A DNA stretch of 64,000 nucleotides from Paracoccidioides lutzii Pb01 (GCF_000150705.2 NW_015440955.1:446301-510300), one strand, 5' to 3'. Positions 12,195 to 23,084 are shown, counted from the stretch's first letter. Notes: generated by a model not told the origin, from the letters alone. Program-made: numbers and translations.

Positions 12195-13225
12195 TCAAGG
12201 AATGTCAATACCAAACAGGTGGATCTGAGTGATAGGCGTGGTGCTGTTGAGCTTGCGGATTGATGAATCGTAACAGTGGCATCCTCCGTCGAGGGCAACG
12301 TTGCTAGCGATGACGAGGACTCCAAAATGGTGGTAGTTGGTAGATCGGTCGTGCGAGTGATCTTATCATCGTTGCTGTTACTTTTGAGGACGAAGGTAAA
12401 GGCGAAGATGACGAAGACGAACGCGCAGATGAATATGAAGATGACAATGAAGGCGCAGTTGTGCCCTGGGGAAATGTCATTGTCGATGAGACTTGGGCTG
12501 TTTTGGTGGTTCTAGTGACAATTCGAAAAGTCTTGTTACCACTGTTAGTCTCTGTCGCAGACGCCGAGGTTGAGATTGGAGCTTCAGTTGCGTTTCTGTC
12601 TTCATCTGAAGTTCTGGTGCCACTTGCTTCTAATTTAACCTCCTTTTCTTTGTTAACGCTATATTCCTCACCGTTCAACACGCAGACGGCGCCTGTGGCA
12701 GCTTTCGAGGATGTTGCTCCTATTGTTTTTGTTTCCCATATGTGTTGAAATTAGAGAATTCTTTTTTGTTTCGTCATTTGTGCGGTTCCCATGTTGGTAT
12801 TTGGGAACTTACAGTATTCTTCTTGTTTTATACCGCCGGGGCTGGTGTTTTTGCTCCTGGAATTTTACTATTAGTATCTTCCTTTTTCATGATATATCTT
12901 GTTCTCATGCCGGGGAGAAACATGCGCTTCACGGCAGTCAATTTTTATTAGCTGCTCATCCCCGATGCATTTTGGTTAGGAAAGGTGTCTGATCCTTGCC
13001 AGGGATCTCTTTGCAGAAATCTCCTTTAGCAAAGACGCATTGCAGCCCATTTGCAATGTTTGGAGTCGGAAGCTCAAAGTTATATTGTCGTATGTTTTTA
13101 ATCAGTTTTCTTTCCCTCAAATACTAGGTCTTGTCTCTGCCTGGGGCCACATATGATTGTGCAGTGGAAACGTTGCAGATCATGGTAAGAACTGCGAGAA
13201 GCCGAGATACCAATATCCCAGCCAT
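12195..13225 (-). CDS. probable secreted Ser/Thr-rich protein (tentative model)
   Basis: I do not recognise this gene. On the minus strand an ATG at 13,225 opens a good signal peptide (MAGILVSRLLAVLTMICNVSTAQS). About 500 nt downstream, around 12,304-12,705, one frame is strongly biased: Ser/Thr-rich, with runs such as SSSYSSARSSSSSSPLPSSS and a single VCVLNGEEYS segment. An acceptor (aacaatag) precedes that frame near 12,705. A further Cys-containing frame (GGCHCYDSS) ends at 12,195. The exons between 13,130 and 12,705 are uncertain: one plausible piece reads QCVFAKGDFCKEIPGK, but an in-frame TAG near 13,128 must be spliced out. The pattern is that of a cell-wall or secreted mucin-like protein. 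Decay of an older gene is also possible. Confidence 0.4.
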
Positions 13226-14157
13226 TTTGGAGGTATTGTTACTTCAGAATGTCTGTTATAGTCAACAATGAGAAAACAAAGTAATCTCAACTGGAGAAGT
13301 GAGCAAGACAAGACACAATTGTAGTAGAACAGAGAGATGAGCATCATATAATTTCATGAGCAAGAATTACAAAGTTGAAAGGGAGTGAAAAGGAAGTAAT
13401 TAAGAAACCATTATTAAATGATATGTTCATCATAATATATAAACAAGTTGTGAATGTGTTGTAGATATAGATTACTACATTGCTACACAGCATCAATATA
13501 CTTCCTGACCACAACTTTTGAGCAAGCTCATCAAACAAACAATTGCATTACTTTAAGTGATTTTAGTTTCTATAATAATGAAGCAGAGAAAATGAAGTTG
13601 AATTTCATTAGAAATATGATTCATTTTATTTTATACTGGAATCTTCATACTCGTTCATGTAATATTTCATTCTGTGCCAGCATCAAAGCGATTGCTTCAG
13701 ATATTTAGCCAACCCTATATAATGACATGTTATTGGCATAGTGTAATCCAGAATATACATAAAACCTTGGAATTTTATGAATTCAGCCGTTGAAATGATA
13801 AGTTCTAATGAATGTATATACATAAACCTTAATAGGATACTTTCCGCACAAAATACCACCGGCAAAAGCTGTCCACTGGACAGCAGTAGCATGCAAGCTG
13901 CCACTACAAAAATGAGAGCTACCTAGGAACCTAGAGGCGCTGATATCGGTCAGTACAAATATGACATATCAAGCTTGTTCTTTCGCCAACGTAGAAATAT
14001 CCAAATCCAAAAGGGCTTGAAATGTTTAGGTATTTTTGTGCAATATATAACTGCCTATGAATATGAACAAAAGAAGTCCCAACCCAGTATAACGCCATGA
14101 TAAAACCAGCCGATCCATCTACTAAATTCTCCAAAAAGGCCACTTGTACTGCGTACA
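13226..14157. other. intergenic, no gene seen
   Basis: AT-leaning sequence upstream of the minus-strand secreted-protein candidate and downstream of NOP16. Only short unrelated frames occur and no repeats of note were seen. Confidence 0.4.
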
Positions 14158-14997
14158 TTAGGCCCTCCCCATCTTCATCCCCCGTCTTTCTTTCCACTTT
14201 CTTAACCTCCGTTTTATATCCCCTTCCGTCTGTTGCATGGGGTTCAACCTCTTATCCCTAACCATAGCACCAATATTGTCGCCATGATTCGCTACCAATC
14301 TCTCTAGCCATTCTTCTTCACCTTTGCTCTGCTGTCTTGGCTGCTTCTTTTTCAATGCCTCCTCTTCCAACATGGCTTGCCGCTCCAACGCCTGAACAAC
14401 TGCCGATGAAGTCATGCTAGTCGGGATACTCATAGCTCCATCGCCATAGTCAATATTCCCAACTTCATTCAGCGGGTCTTCCAGTGGGTTGGTTTTCCGG
14501 CATTTTCTGCCCGCAATTTCCACTCGTTCATCATCCTCCGGATAAATTACACGGAGGATCTTCCCCGTTTCGGGGTCCCTTTCGACCCGGGCTTCCGTCG
14601 GTTTTAGTTTCTTTACAGTCGAGGAGGACAGGACATGTAAAGGATCTGCACATGGTTGGTCATTTACTGAAGTGTCGAGCCTTTTCTCCGCCCCGCCAGT
14701 GGTAGCATTGAGCTTGGATGCTAAGCCGAGCTGGCGATAGTTCTGGGTGAGGGTTAATTTTTTATCCCTACAAATGTTAGACTGGCACAGATTGTAAATG
14801 AGAAACGGTAATTATTAATGGTAATGTAATTGTGGCGGAGGCAATCGGCTTATCAAGGGACATATTTACCAGTTCTGAGCGATGATAGAGTTCCCGAGAA
14901 GGTTGATTTTCTTGTTCCCATTTTTCAGGCGGTTCGCTTTTTGTTTTACTCTTGGGGCACCTGAGCAATTTTTCCTCTTTTGCAAAACACGACCCAT
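14158..14997 (-). CDS. NOP16: ribosome biogenesis protein Nop16
   Basis: Nucleolar factor for 60S (pre-25S) ribosome assembly, about 245 aa. Exons on the minus strand are 14997-14870 and 14767-14158. The N terminus MGRVLQKRKN and the LTLTQNYRQLGL motif just after the splice are typical of Nop16. The C-terminal signature is also present: ALERQA, then WLERLVANHGDNIGAMVRDKRLN, then GDIKRRLRKWKE. The yeast protein is of similar size (231 aa). It is transcribed divergently from the eL37 gene across about 390 bp, so two ribosome-production genes probably share a promoter. Confidence 0.93.
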
Positions 14998-15119
14998 CTT
15001 TACGTGTGCGTTATTGAGGTCGGCAATTGGAGTCGTTTAGTTAGTTAATCGTGTTTAAGTTCGTAGATTTGAAAGTGAAGAGTCTGATATACAATGTTTG
15101 CATCTGTCTTGGCGTGTTT

Positions 15120-15184
15120 GGGTTTAAATTAACACGTGATACTACTCTCCCAAAGAGAAAGATATCACGTGTTAATCCAAACCC
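15120..15184. promoter_or_regulatory. 22-bp inverted repeat with CACGTG boxes, NOP16/eL37 promoter
   Basis: The arms at 15,120-15,141 and 15,163-15,184 are inverted copies matching at 20 of 22 positions, with a 21-nt spacer. Each arm contains ACACGTGAT, a CACGTG E-box of the kind bound by Cbf1/bHLH factors. The outer end of the right arm reads AAACCCTAC, a telomere-like AACCCTA motif. In some ascomycete yeasts Cbf1 and Tbf1 motifs mark ribosomal protein promoters. Applying that here is inference. Confidence 0.6.
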
Positions 15185-15238
15185 TACACAACGGTTCGCT
15201 TAGCAACTCCCGAGCGTTGAACTTCGATCCAACGCCCA

Positions 15239-15275
15239 GCGACGACGACAACGACAACGACAACGACAACGACCA
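15239..15275 (+). repeat. short tandem repeat, (GACAAC)n-like
   Basis: A direct repeat of cgacaacgacaacgacaacg type lies just upstream of the eL37 start codon, probably in its 5' untranslated region. No function can be assigned. Confidence 0.7.
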
Positions 15276-15385
15276 GCGCTTGTAGACGCAGTATTCCAGG
15301 TGAGAGAACTGTTTTGCATTTTTGCGCCAGAGTCCATGCGCGTGCTGTTTGCTAACATTCTGCCAATTAGAGTCCTTATTTCAAG

Positions 15386-16030
15386 ATGAGTACGTTGCCC
15401 GGACTCCTTCACGCCGATAGCCTGGAAAAACCAGCTCCTCGACCTGTTTAGTAGTTGGATTATAACTGACATAATATTAGCGAAGGGAACTTCCAGCTTT
15501 GGCAAGCGCCATAACAAAACTCATACTTTGTGCAGACGTTGCGGTTAGTTTATACCCGGAATGTGTTGATTGAGAATGGAGATGGATATGGGGCGTCCAA
15601 TCGAACCATCGAATTTGTATTGGGGAAATTTTTGCGGAGAGGGATAACTAAAAGTTTTTCTGGAACAATTCGTTATAGGTCGTCGCTCTCTCCACATCCA
15701 GAAGCACACATGCTCGTCTTGCGGCTACCCGTCCGCTAAGACCCGGAAGTGTACGTTTTCAACCCAATAAACTATACATTTGACCAGTTGAAGCGGAGAA
15801 ATTTGGCAGACAGATGGCATAAAATGACATCCGAAAAATAAAAGAGAGAATTGGGATTTTTACTTACAAGAATCTTTCTGCTATCAATAGACAACTGGGG
15901 CGAGAAGGCGCTCCGACGAAGAACCACCGGTACTGGACGCATGCGATATCTCAAAACTGTTGACCGCAGATTCAAGAATGGATTCCAAACTGGCACTCCA
16001 AAGGGCGCTCGGGGGCCTGAGAAGCATTAA
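15386..16030 (+). CDS. rpl37: 60S ribosomal protein eL37 (L37)
   Basis: A 92-aa ribosomal protein from four exons: 15386-15389, 15481-15543, 15679-15750 and 15891-16030. The first coding exon is only ATGA, a usual arrangement for ribosomal protein genes. The product starts MTKGTSSFGKRHNKTHTLC and has the zinc-binding pattern CxxC (LCRRCG) and CxxC (CSSCGYP). It ends in FKNGFQTGTPKGARGPEKH. Length and all four zinc cysteines match the family. It lies in head-to-head arrangement with NOP16. Confidence 0.96.
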
Positions 16031-16473
16031 GTTGCGGGTTGTTGAAGGAAGGGCTTCCAATAATATTCCAGCCTAGAATGGATGGCCGGAATTGATTTAA
16101 CTATTCGGAGGTGTTTACCATTTTTTTTTCTAGCGTGCTATCAACATTCAAAAAGGGCAAACAACTCGAGGGGCCTGATGGAGATGGGAAGATATCCACG
16201 GGGAATCATAAAAATATGGCATGCGCCATGTACATGAATATATTAATGACATGAGCTTTGCGACTGAAGTGGTTTGTTTCAAGTTCGTTCTAGTTCGGCT
16301 TGGTCATATTTCAAAGCGCATGCTGCATATTACTGATTCCCCAATGTCGAAACATCGATAAAATTTCCAATAACCCACAACACTGGATTACCTCTTAACC
16401 CTACGATTACTTGAATTTTGATCTTTCTCATAATACCAGATTGAATACCACGTGGTATCTCTGTCTCATATAC
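16031..16473. other. intergenic, convergent 3' ends
   Basis: Region between the ends of eL37 (plus) and ELP6 (minus). No feature could be supported. Confidence 0.4.
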
Positions 16474-17912
16474 TCACTCGCCTCTTCCGAAAACACGAAC
16501 CGCGCCATCCCCTTGCACAAAGTACAACACCTCCCTCTCCTCCAAGCCTGTCTGACTGTGCCCATTCACTTCCCCTTTTTCCGGGACCCATCCGCCCCCT
16601 TTACTAATCCGTAGCACACCGCTCACATCCAGCGCAACACCGGTATCTAAACCTCTCAGCTGCATGACCACTCTAGCTTGATGTGCCACTCCAACGACTA
16701 GAGAGGCATGTTCAGTCTCAAGTGGTGTTGACTGTTGCTGCACCGACCCTGAAAATTCCGTATGTATCAACGGTGAATCTGCGGCCAGAGTAACGACTGT
16801 AGAATGAACCCGCTTTAAGAATTATAACAATTAACTCATGATGGACCCCACAGCCGCATAGATTGCTAGAATGTAATCGAAGATACCTTCGTTCTGATAT
16901 AACATACCTGCCGTAATCCCAATAAAAATTCACCCATCTCCACTGCCCCAACACCCATTCTTGGCCCTGTAGCAGCCAACAGCAAATCCGGTTGATCAAC
17001 CACAAGGAGAATCTCATTTTCCATTGGCTGTTCATCTGATGACGAGGTACTGGTGAGGTCATCGATGGCAGAAGCAATCTCGTATTCCAGCGCATCTAGG
17101 CCAGCGTTACTCCTGCTCGACCACCGAAGCTTTCTTGTGCCGCTACTGCTGCTGCTGCTCTTGTGCAGGCTCGTAGTTGTTGTGGGACAGGTAGTTGGCA
17201 ATGGTCCCCAGACATGCTGAGGGGGGTGTAACGGTGCCCGGGAGGATATTGTTGAAGCGCTGCTTATCGCTGGCGGAGATGGAATTGATGCTGAGAAGAA
17301 TTCCGAAACCCCGTCTACGAAATTGAAGCTGCGTTCATTGGATAGTCTGGCGAGGTCGAGTCCCTGGGTGAACTATCAGTATACTGGATATCATATAAGA
17401 AACGGGATTTCACCATATAGAGCGGATGAAAGAACATTGCATGCAGTCTTAAATCACCATTCCTAGATGGCGAGAACCTGACAGCAGCAATAGGCGTGCC
17501 CCACGAGCATATGAACAGGCTCCATGGAGCATATCAAATTCTCACAGTTGAAAAACAGAATTAAATATGTGGCAAAACAAAATCCCACACAGACTCCAAG
17601 TGGTAACAGAAACCAGTAGCAGATTCAAGAAATACATACCAACCTCCTCGCCTCCCCTCTCCAAAACTCCCAACCCCTGATAAAACTCACAAGAACCACC
17701 CGCCGTTTTCCCCTTCTCGCCTCTCTTCCGGTATCAAACCCTGGCTCATCCTCGCACACACCATTGCCTGAGTTCAACAGAGCATCGTGTAGAATCCTCA
17801 GCACCAGCCAGTTACTGGTGGCCCCAAGAACTGACGTGATAAGGGTCAGTGACTGGGCTGGGAATGGTGATGCTGTATAAGGCGCAAGGAGAGGGGCAGT
17901 TGGTGGGGACAT
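16474..17912 (-). CDS. elp6: Elongator complex subunit Elp6
   Basis: A RecA-like ATPase-fold subunit of the Elp4-Elp5-Elp6 ring of Elongator, which acts in tRNA wobble-uridine modification. About 355 aa from minus-strand exons 17912-17640, 17363-16908 and 16812-16474, all joined in phase 0. The beginning (SLTLITSVLGATSNWLVLRIL) fits the first strand and helix of the fold. The central NEILLVVDQPDLLLAATG matches the segment of yeast Elp6 with the same I-[IV]-[DE]-QP-[DE]-LLL order. The end, TGVALDVSGVLRISKGG then REVLYFVQGDGAVRVFGRG, matches the family C terminus. As in other Elp6 proteins the Walker A motif is degenerate. Confidence 0.8.
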
Positions 17913-18505
17913 ATTCCCTTTTCTTCTGCCCCTTTTCTTTCTCTTGATTTAGAACAGAAAGGTGGTGATTCGTCCAGCGTACAAGTCGGTATATAATTAC
18001 TACTCGGGGTTTGTATTCCTTTGGATTTATGTTGCAGGTAACTATAGATTTTTACAAGGTTTTCACATGCACAAGAGTCCGCTGGAATTTTTATCACTTT
18101 TGACATCGGGTAGTAGTTGTATTGTCAAAGTCTGAACACTCAAGTTGAGAGTAAATTCATGAGAAACAAAGAATGAAGATAAATAACCAAAGAGAAGGCT
18201 AGTTAAATATCTCGACAATTTTTTAACTTCTCCTACGTTGATGGTACGCATGAACTTTATCTATAATTTGTCTTTCAAGGTTTTCAAAGTTTTCAAATAA
18301 CTAGTTAACTATATGAGCAGCAAACTGCCAACAGTTCCTCTACTATGGCGGCGCATAAAAACAGCTGGCAAAAGCCAAGGGTCCGACAAGAATGCGGAGA
18401 AAATCCACCATCAGAGATTTTTTTTAAAAAAAAAATTAAGTTAAACAAGAACTAACTCCCCCATCCGCGCGCACTGGCATTTTGCTCTTGTTTTGGAAAT
18501 CATCG
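17913..18505. other. intergenic, no gene seen
   Basis: Contains the ELP6 promoter (minus strand) and the 3' side of the split RdRP gene. A poly-A/T run occurs at 18,419-18,438. Nothing else is recognisable. Confidence 0.4.
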
Positions 18506-18943
18506 TCATGCCATCCCCAACAGCTCCTCCAACTCCTCCAATGCGGTAGGCCGCGGGCTCGATTCAAACTCGACAATCTCTTCCTCTTCTTCCTCTACTT
18601 CCTCGTTTTCCTGGGTTCCAGCCGTCATGAGTGGATCACTGGATTGCGTGCTTCTTGGATCGTTTTCTTTCATACTTGCATCTAGCTTCAGGCCCTGGGT
18701 TTTTTTTTGAATAGCCCCCAAAGAAGCTGGGGCCATGCGGTTCTGCAAAATCGATTCGAGGCCTAACAGATCTAAATCAATGGGACTATTTACAAAAGTT
18801 CTGTAAAGCGTGGTTGGCTCCAGCTCCGGTATTGTTAGGCTCTCTTTCGGTGTAGATGACAAGTTGATATCATCGGTAAGATCAACCAACAAACCCAGGT
18901 CACCATATTTCCCGTCGCCCTCTGTCGGGGTTGGGTGGGTTTG
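18506..18943 (-). pseudogene. displaced 3' end of the RdRP gene (cut off by the transposon)
   Basis: This is the C-terminal coding tail of the RNA-dependent RNA polymerase whose main body lies at 25,378-29,444. It ends with LEELEELLGMA and a TAG-adjacent 3' region at 18,506. The tail of about 144 residues is acidic and low-complexity (EEVEEEEEEIVEFE). It follows on in frame from the RdRP body if the 6,434-bp element and one copy of GTTTG are left out. In the present arrangement it is detached from a start codon and is unlikely to be translated as part of the polymerase. Confidence 0.85.
18939..18943. repeat. 5-bp target site duplication, left copy (GTTTG)
   Basis: GTTTG directly flanks the left end of the element and recurs at 25,378-25,382 after the right end. 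It would be a single copy in the uninterrupted RdRP frame. Confidence 0.85.
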
Positions 18944-18986
18944 TACGGCAGCCTATAGTGACATTTGGGTCAAATGGGTTTTTTTG
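18944..18986 (+). repeat. left 43-bp terminal inverted repeat
   Basis: Starts TACGGCAGCCTATAGTGAC and runs through a seven-T tract ending in G. It is identical in inverted orientation to 25,335-25,377. Confidence 0.95.
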
Positions 18987-19129
18987 ATGGTTTTTATACT
19001 AGTGTTACCATGAACACGCACCAATCATATTCATTTAATTTGTAATCAAATAGAGCTTGTTGATTATAGCTCCTCTGTGTAAGAAAATTTTGTGATCAAG
19101 GCACACTAACTCTATTGATTACATGAGTG

Positions 19130-19190
19130 ACAAGAATAGGGGTGAGAATAGGGGTAAGAATAGGGGTAAGAATAGGGGCAAGAATAGATC
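19130..19190 (+). repeat. subterminal tandem repeat of about 12 bp
   Basis: Roughly four to five copies of an AGAATAGGGGTA-like unit, differing at one or two bases, lie 190 bp inside the left end of the transposon. Subterminal repeats often bind the transposase, but no matching array was seen at the right end. Confidence 0.7.
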
Positions 19191-19342
19191 TGTGAGAAAT
19201 AAGACTTATTATGAGAATAATAGCTAGCAAAATAATTCTTCACATTAGTATCAATCTTTACAGCGCATACTAAAATCTATCAAACATTCTACTAATCACC
19301 CTCAACTCTGAGGTCAAAAGAATCTATCAATCATTCTATCAA

Positions 19343-20479
19343 TCACTCTCGACGCTGATGCCGAAATCTTGTCCCATTTGCAGGTGGGTCAAGATAGTTT
19401 GATTGTGTTTCAATTTCATCAGAATGACTCTTTTCCATCTCTGTCACAGTGTTTTCCATCTCCTTCTTTATATTTTCCTCCTCTGTCTCTGATTCCAGCT
19501 TCTCCCACTTGAACAATAGATCCTTTTCAAGCTTCATTGTCTTCAATTCATTAACTTTGTCTTCAGATTTTGTAGGGATTGGGGACGGCCGTCTTCGTTG
19601 GATAAGATTTAGAATGGGTAAATCAACTGAGAAAGCACGTTCGCGTTTGATCACTGATACGGAGGTATTCTCTTCTTTGACTTTGATATCTGGTGATTTG
19701 ACTTTGATATTCTTTGGTTCCGACAGTTGTTCGATGGGGTGATTGGACTCATCATAGGTAACAAGACAAATGTGAATAATTGTAGTTGTTGAGGTTGATG
19801 AGTGCACTTTCTTAAATGAACTCAATAACTTTTCCAAATCCAACATCCAAACATCAGGAGTGAGCATAACTGCACCATCCTTTCCTGTAACTGAGGCAGA
19901 AATGAATACATCAACTGGAGAAACAACTGTAAGAATATTCTTCCAGGCTGTATCAAGTCTGGCAGTGATGATTTCTAGAAAATCCTCCATTGTGAAAAAC
20001 ACACAATCTGAGTAGATTTCATTTTGAATTTTTCGAATTGACTCCCAGTTATAGTGTGTTTGTAGTTTGGCATCATTGTATTCACACTTCCAAATATGAA
20101 TAAGAATTTTGTAGGATTTTTGCAAGGAGGATAGTTGATTCAGCTCAGGTTTGATCGCAGGTTCTTTTATAGGTGATGTACGTTGAACTGGTGTACCAGC
20201 ATTGGGGGTCATTTGTTGAACTTTTTGTGTTTTTTGAATGGCCAGTTGACGTGCTCGTTGAGGAGGTCCAGGATCAAGAATTGTGGCAGAGAGTGACGGT
20301 GTCAGAGCTGGAGGACTGGGACTATCTTCAATGACAATGATTTCATCATTTATTGAAGAGATGATGGAGGATTTTGGTGTGGATGGATTGGCTTTGCCAC
20401 AATAAGGACAGGCAGCTTCACTATTACAGTGTGCTTCATGAGAAAATCCAGGACGATTGGGGCAGAATGGTGTCCACAT
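19343..20479 (-). CDS. transposon protein with zinc-knuckle-like N terminus, SUMO-interacting motif and SUMO-site consensus
   Basis: I do not recognise the family. Single exon, 378 aa. I start at the ATG at 20,479 because the residues then open a cysteine/histidine cluster: C6, H14, H17, C18, C24 and C27, ending CPYCGK. Around residues 47-53 is IIVIEDS, a hydrophobic run followed by acidic residues that fits a SUMO-interacting motif. Several psi-K-x-E sumoylation consensus sites follow: IKPE, VKEE and IKKE. The middle (about 140-250) looks globular with predicted helices and strands (YKILIHIWKCEYNDAK; VDVFISASVTG). The C terminus is highly charged. It has no catalytic motif I can name. A role in binding element or host chromatin proteins is inference. 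Confidence 0.72.
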   Translation of the reverse strand: MWTPFCPNRPGFSHEAHCNSEAACPYCGKANPSTPKSSIISSINDEIIVIEDSPSPPALTPSLSATILDPGPPQRARQLAIQKTQKVQQMTPNAGTPVQRTSPIKEPAIKPELNQLSSLQKSYKILIHIWKCEYNDAKLQTHYNWESIRKIQNEIYSDCVFFTMEDFLEIITARLDTAWKNILTVVSPVDVFISASVTGKDGAVMLTPDVWMLDLEKLLSSFKKVHSSTSTTTIIHICLVTYDESNHPIEQLSEPKNIKVKSPDIKVKEENTSVSVIKRERAFSVDLPILNLIQRRRPSPIPTKSEDKVNELKTMKLEKDLLFKWEKLESETEEENIKKEMENTVTEMEKSHSDEIETQSNYLDPPANGTRFRHQRRE

Positions 20480-20582
20480 AGTGAAGTAAATCAAGATGAT
20501 AATAAACAACAAAGAGAAGAACAGGAAAATTTGAGTGTGTGTATATATATATCTGTTTTTGAGGGTAAGAGAGTGAGAGATT

Positions 20583-20602
20583 GTGTGTGTGTGTGTGTGT
20601 GT
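20583..20602 (+). repeat. (TG)n microsatellite
   Basis: About ten TG dinucleotides lie upstream of the 378-aa gene of the transposon. Confidence 0.9.
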
Positions 20603-20883
20603 GGATTTCGGTAACCTGATTAGTATAATGATTAGTATAATAGCTAACTGCTTTGGGAGTGTTAGACATGATGAGTAATATTATAAAATATCTTCAAAGA
20701 GTTAGTTACAGTGTACACACTACAGAATATTTCTGTATCAATTAAGAAAATTGTTTATTGATATATATTTTAATACTGTCAATAACTTTAGATTGGAATA
20801 TATAACTATATATGATTATAATTTTCAAGTTATAGAGTGTTTGAGTATATGAATACATATATTCTGTGTGTCCGGTGTACATA

Positions 20884-20888
<5 letters not shown>

Positions 20889-20915
<27 letters not shown>
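20889..20915 (+). repeat. (TA)n microsatellite
   Basis: Alternating TA run in the AT-rich spacer between the 378-aa gene and the transposase gene. Confidence 0.85.
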
Positions 20916-20916
<1 letters not shown>

Positions 20917-21046
20917 TAGTTCAAAATTCATGTAGCACTACAATATAAAATTTATAGAATAATTGTTATAGTAACAAACTTAAAAAGTATATTCTTGAGA
21001 ATATTAGTAGAATACTTAGTAGAATACTTATTCATATTCAATCTAA

Positions 21047-22834
21047 TTACATCTGTGATACATCTGGCTTAACATCCTCACTGTTCTCATCAGAGATATC
21101 AGGCTTGATATCTTCACTATTCTCACTATTCTCATCATAGATTTTCATTTCCATCACATTATCAAAATTCATCTCATGCTCCTGCAATCGCTCTGTCAGC
21201 CAGTCCCAAGCACCAGTTGGCTTTTCAGATTCCTGTAGAATAGGAACTTGTTGAAATCTTATATGATCATGTACAAGTTTTCGCAGCTGAAGATATATTA
21301 TCTTATGTATACGTTCACCCTGTTCATTGACAGCTGCAGCAGTGACTCTTCCAGAAGAAAATCCCAATTTTGAAATCTGATTCTGACACCAATTCTTTGT
21401 CTCCAGTGGTAGATACTCATTAATATCTGTCAAGTATTAGTATCTCTATAATATTAGATCAACAGAGATATTAGTAATGAAGATATTACATACCCCAGTT
21501 TTCAAAGTGCATGTGAAGTTCTGAAAGCACTTGTGAATCTGGTTTTAAGCCATGCTGTAATGCATTATCAGGATGATAATAGAGCTTCCAGGGCTGTCCA
21601 TATACCCCATCAGGTCGTTTACGTTGAGCTCGAATTCGATGATTATTCCAGACTCTCACATAGTTTGTCATCTCTTGTCGAATAATTGGCATATATACAG
21701 CGAGAAAGGCAATACGATCAGATAATTTATTGGTGTGATATAGACCTGTATGACTGAGATTCAGAAAATAGCGCTGAGAGAAGATTAGCATAAAGATTAG
21801 TATAATAATTAGTAGAAAGAATATGGAATTTCATACTCTCCAGTAATTTGCCAACTGTTTTGCAAGTTGTCCCCACCAAGATTCAATTCGTTGATTTAGT
21901 GTACTTGTTCCAAATCGATAGCACTCATTCAAAGAAGTATTTGAATCAGTTGCTTGATGTAGTTTGTGTTGTGCAGCTGCAATCATTGAAGTTTCGGTTC
22001 CTCTATCTGAACGAATAACCTGAGGAAATGTATCGGTTGCTTGTAGAACATCAAGAAATTGTCGAAGAACAGAAACAGCAGTACGGTTTGTGATTCCAAT
22101 ATATATCCACACTATATATCGAGAATATGCATCAATTGCTGCATAGATTTCGATTCCCCAATGTTGAAGCTTGCAATAACCATCAATAGACCAAAGATAA
22201 TTTGGTCCGGGAACAATGTAGGATCCTCGGTGACGTTGGAGATCATTTAGCCGACGTGTAATTCCATCTGGATCGAGAAGCCGAACTGTTTTGAATAGAC
22301 GATCTCTGATTTTATTAGTATTATACTAATCATTATATTAATCAAAACATACCGTGAAATGCTATGCCCCTGCTGCCTAAAATGGGTGTACAGATGTCCT
22401 CTTCCAAAACCCTGAATAAATCCACTGTCAAGCTCTTTCTGTACAGTAGATATAAGCTCTTTCTGCATCTCATCACTCTCATAGTCATCTCTTCGCTGAT
22501 GAAGTTTCAATTGCTGCCGAATTTGACGAAGCTCACGTATAGAGAGTTGAGACTCAGGATGCTTTTGTTGAATAACTGATAGAATATCAGCATCCTGCAA
22601 GCCTCGTGAAAACAATTCTTGAATAAGATTGTGAATTGATTCATCAGCTTCCCATTTCTTGGTTTTTCTAACATTCCATTTTCGAAGACAACGAACAAGA
22701 GTTGATCGACTAACTTCAAGATTATGATCTCGTTTCAATTGAGAGATAATATCTTGTTGAGTTAGATTGTGTTGATGAAGATTAATAATAAGATCTTTGT
22801 GAGAAAGAAGATATGAATAACCAGATGGAGGCAT
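21047..22834 (-). CDS. integrase-fold (rve) DDE transposase
   Basis: Transposase of the 6.4-kb element, 536 aa from minus-strand exons 22834-22353, 22305-21837, 21773-21494 and 21426-21047. Residues 1-60 form a helix-turn-helix (LTQQDIISQLKRDHNLEVSR, then STLVRCLRKW), a DNA-binding module. The retroviral-integrase-like core carries the catalytic triad: Asp202 in WSIDGY, Asp261 in VIRSDRGTET and Glu302 in NQRIESWWG, with 58 and 40 residues between. Downstream, DRIAFLAVYMPIIRQ and KRPDGVYGQPWKLYYHP are characteristic of a group of fungal integrase-core proteins. The C-terminal tail is acidic. All three introns are short (47, 63 and 67 nt), AT-rich and have GTATG donors. All key residues are present, so the enzyme may be active. 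Confidence 0.9.
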
Positions 22835-23084
22835 TTTAAAAGAAAGTGAAAGAAAAAGTATTCATCATTCTAAAATAAAGAAATAAAGAAAGAAAGAAAG
22901 AATGAATGAATGAATGAAAAATTGATAATATTATAACATCATAAAAAAAGTAAATAAGAAAATCAAAACAAACAGATAATGTACTAAACTAACTAAGTTA
23001 GCTTGCTTTAATATAAAAAAATTTTTCAACAAAAAACAGATTAGTAGAATGATTGCTATAATCATAAAAACAAAAAAAAAAAAA

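Noticed and set aside
15200..15517. Arg/Cys-rich minus-strand protein
   Set aside because: It is the antisense of the eL37 leader, first intron and second exon. The CRCRCR run comes from the (GACAAC) repeat.
19130..19190. CRISPR array
   Set aside because: The repeats are short, directly adjacent with no unique spacers, and the genome is fungal.
21047..22834. Retrotransposon or viral integrase
   Set aside because: The core is integrase-like, but no reverse transcriptase, protease, Gag or long terminal repeats are present. Inverted rather than direct terminal repeats show a DNA transposon.
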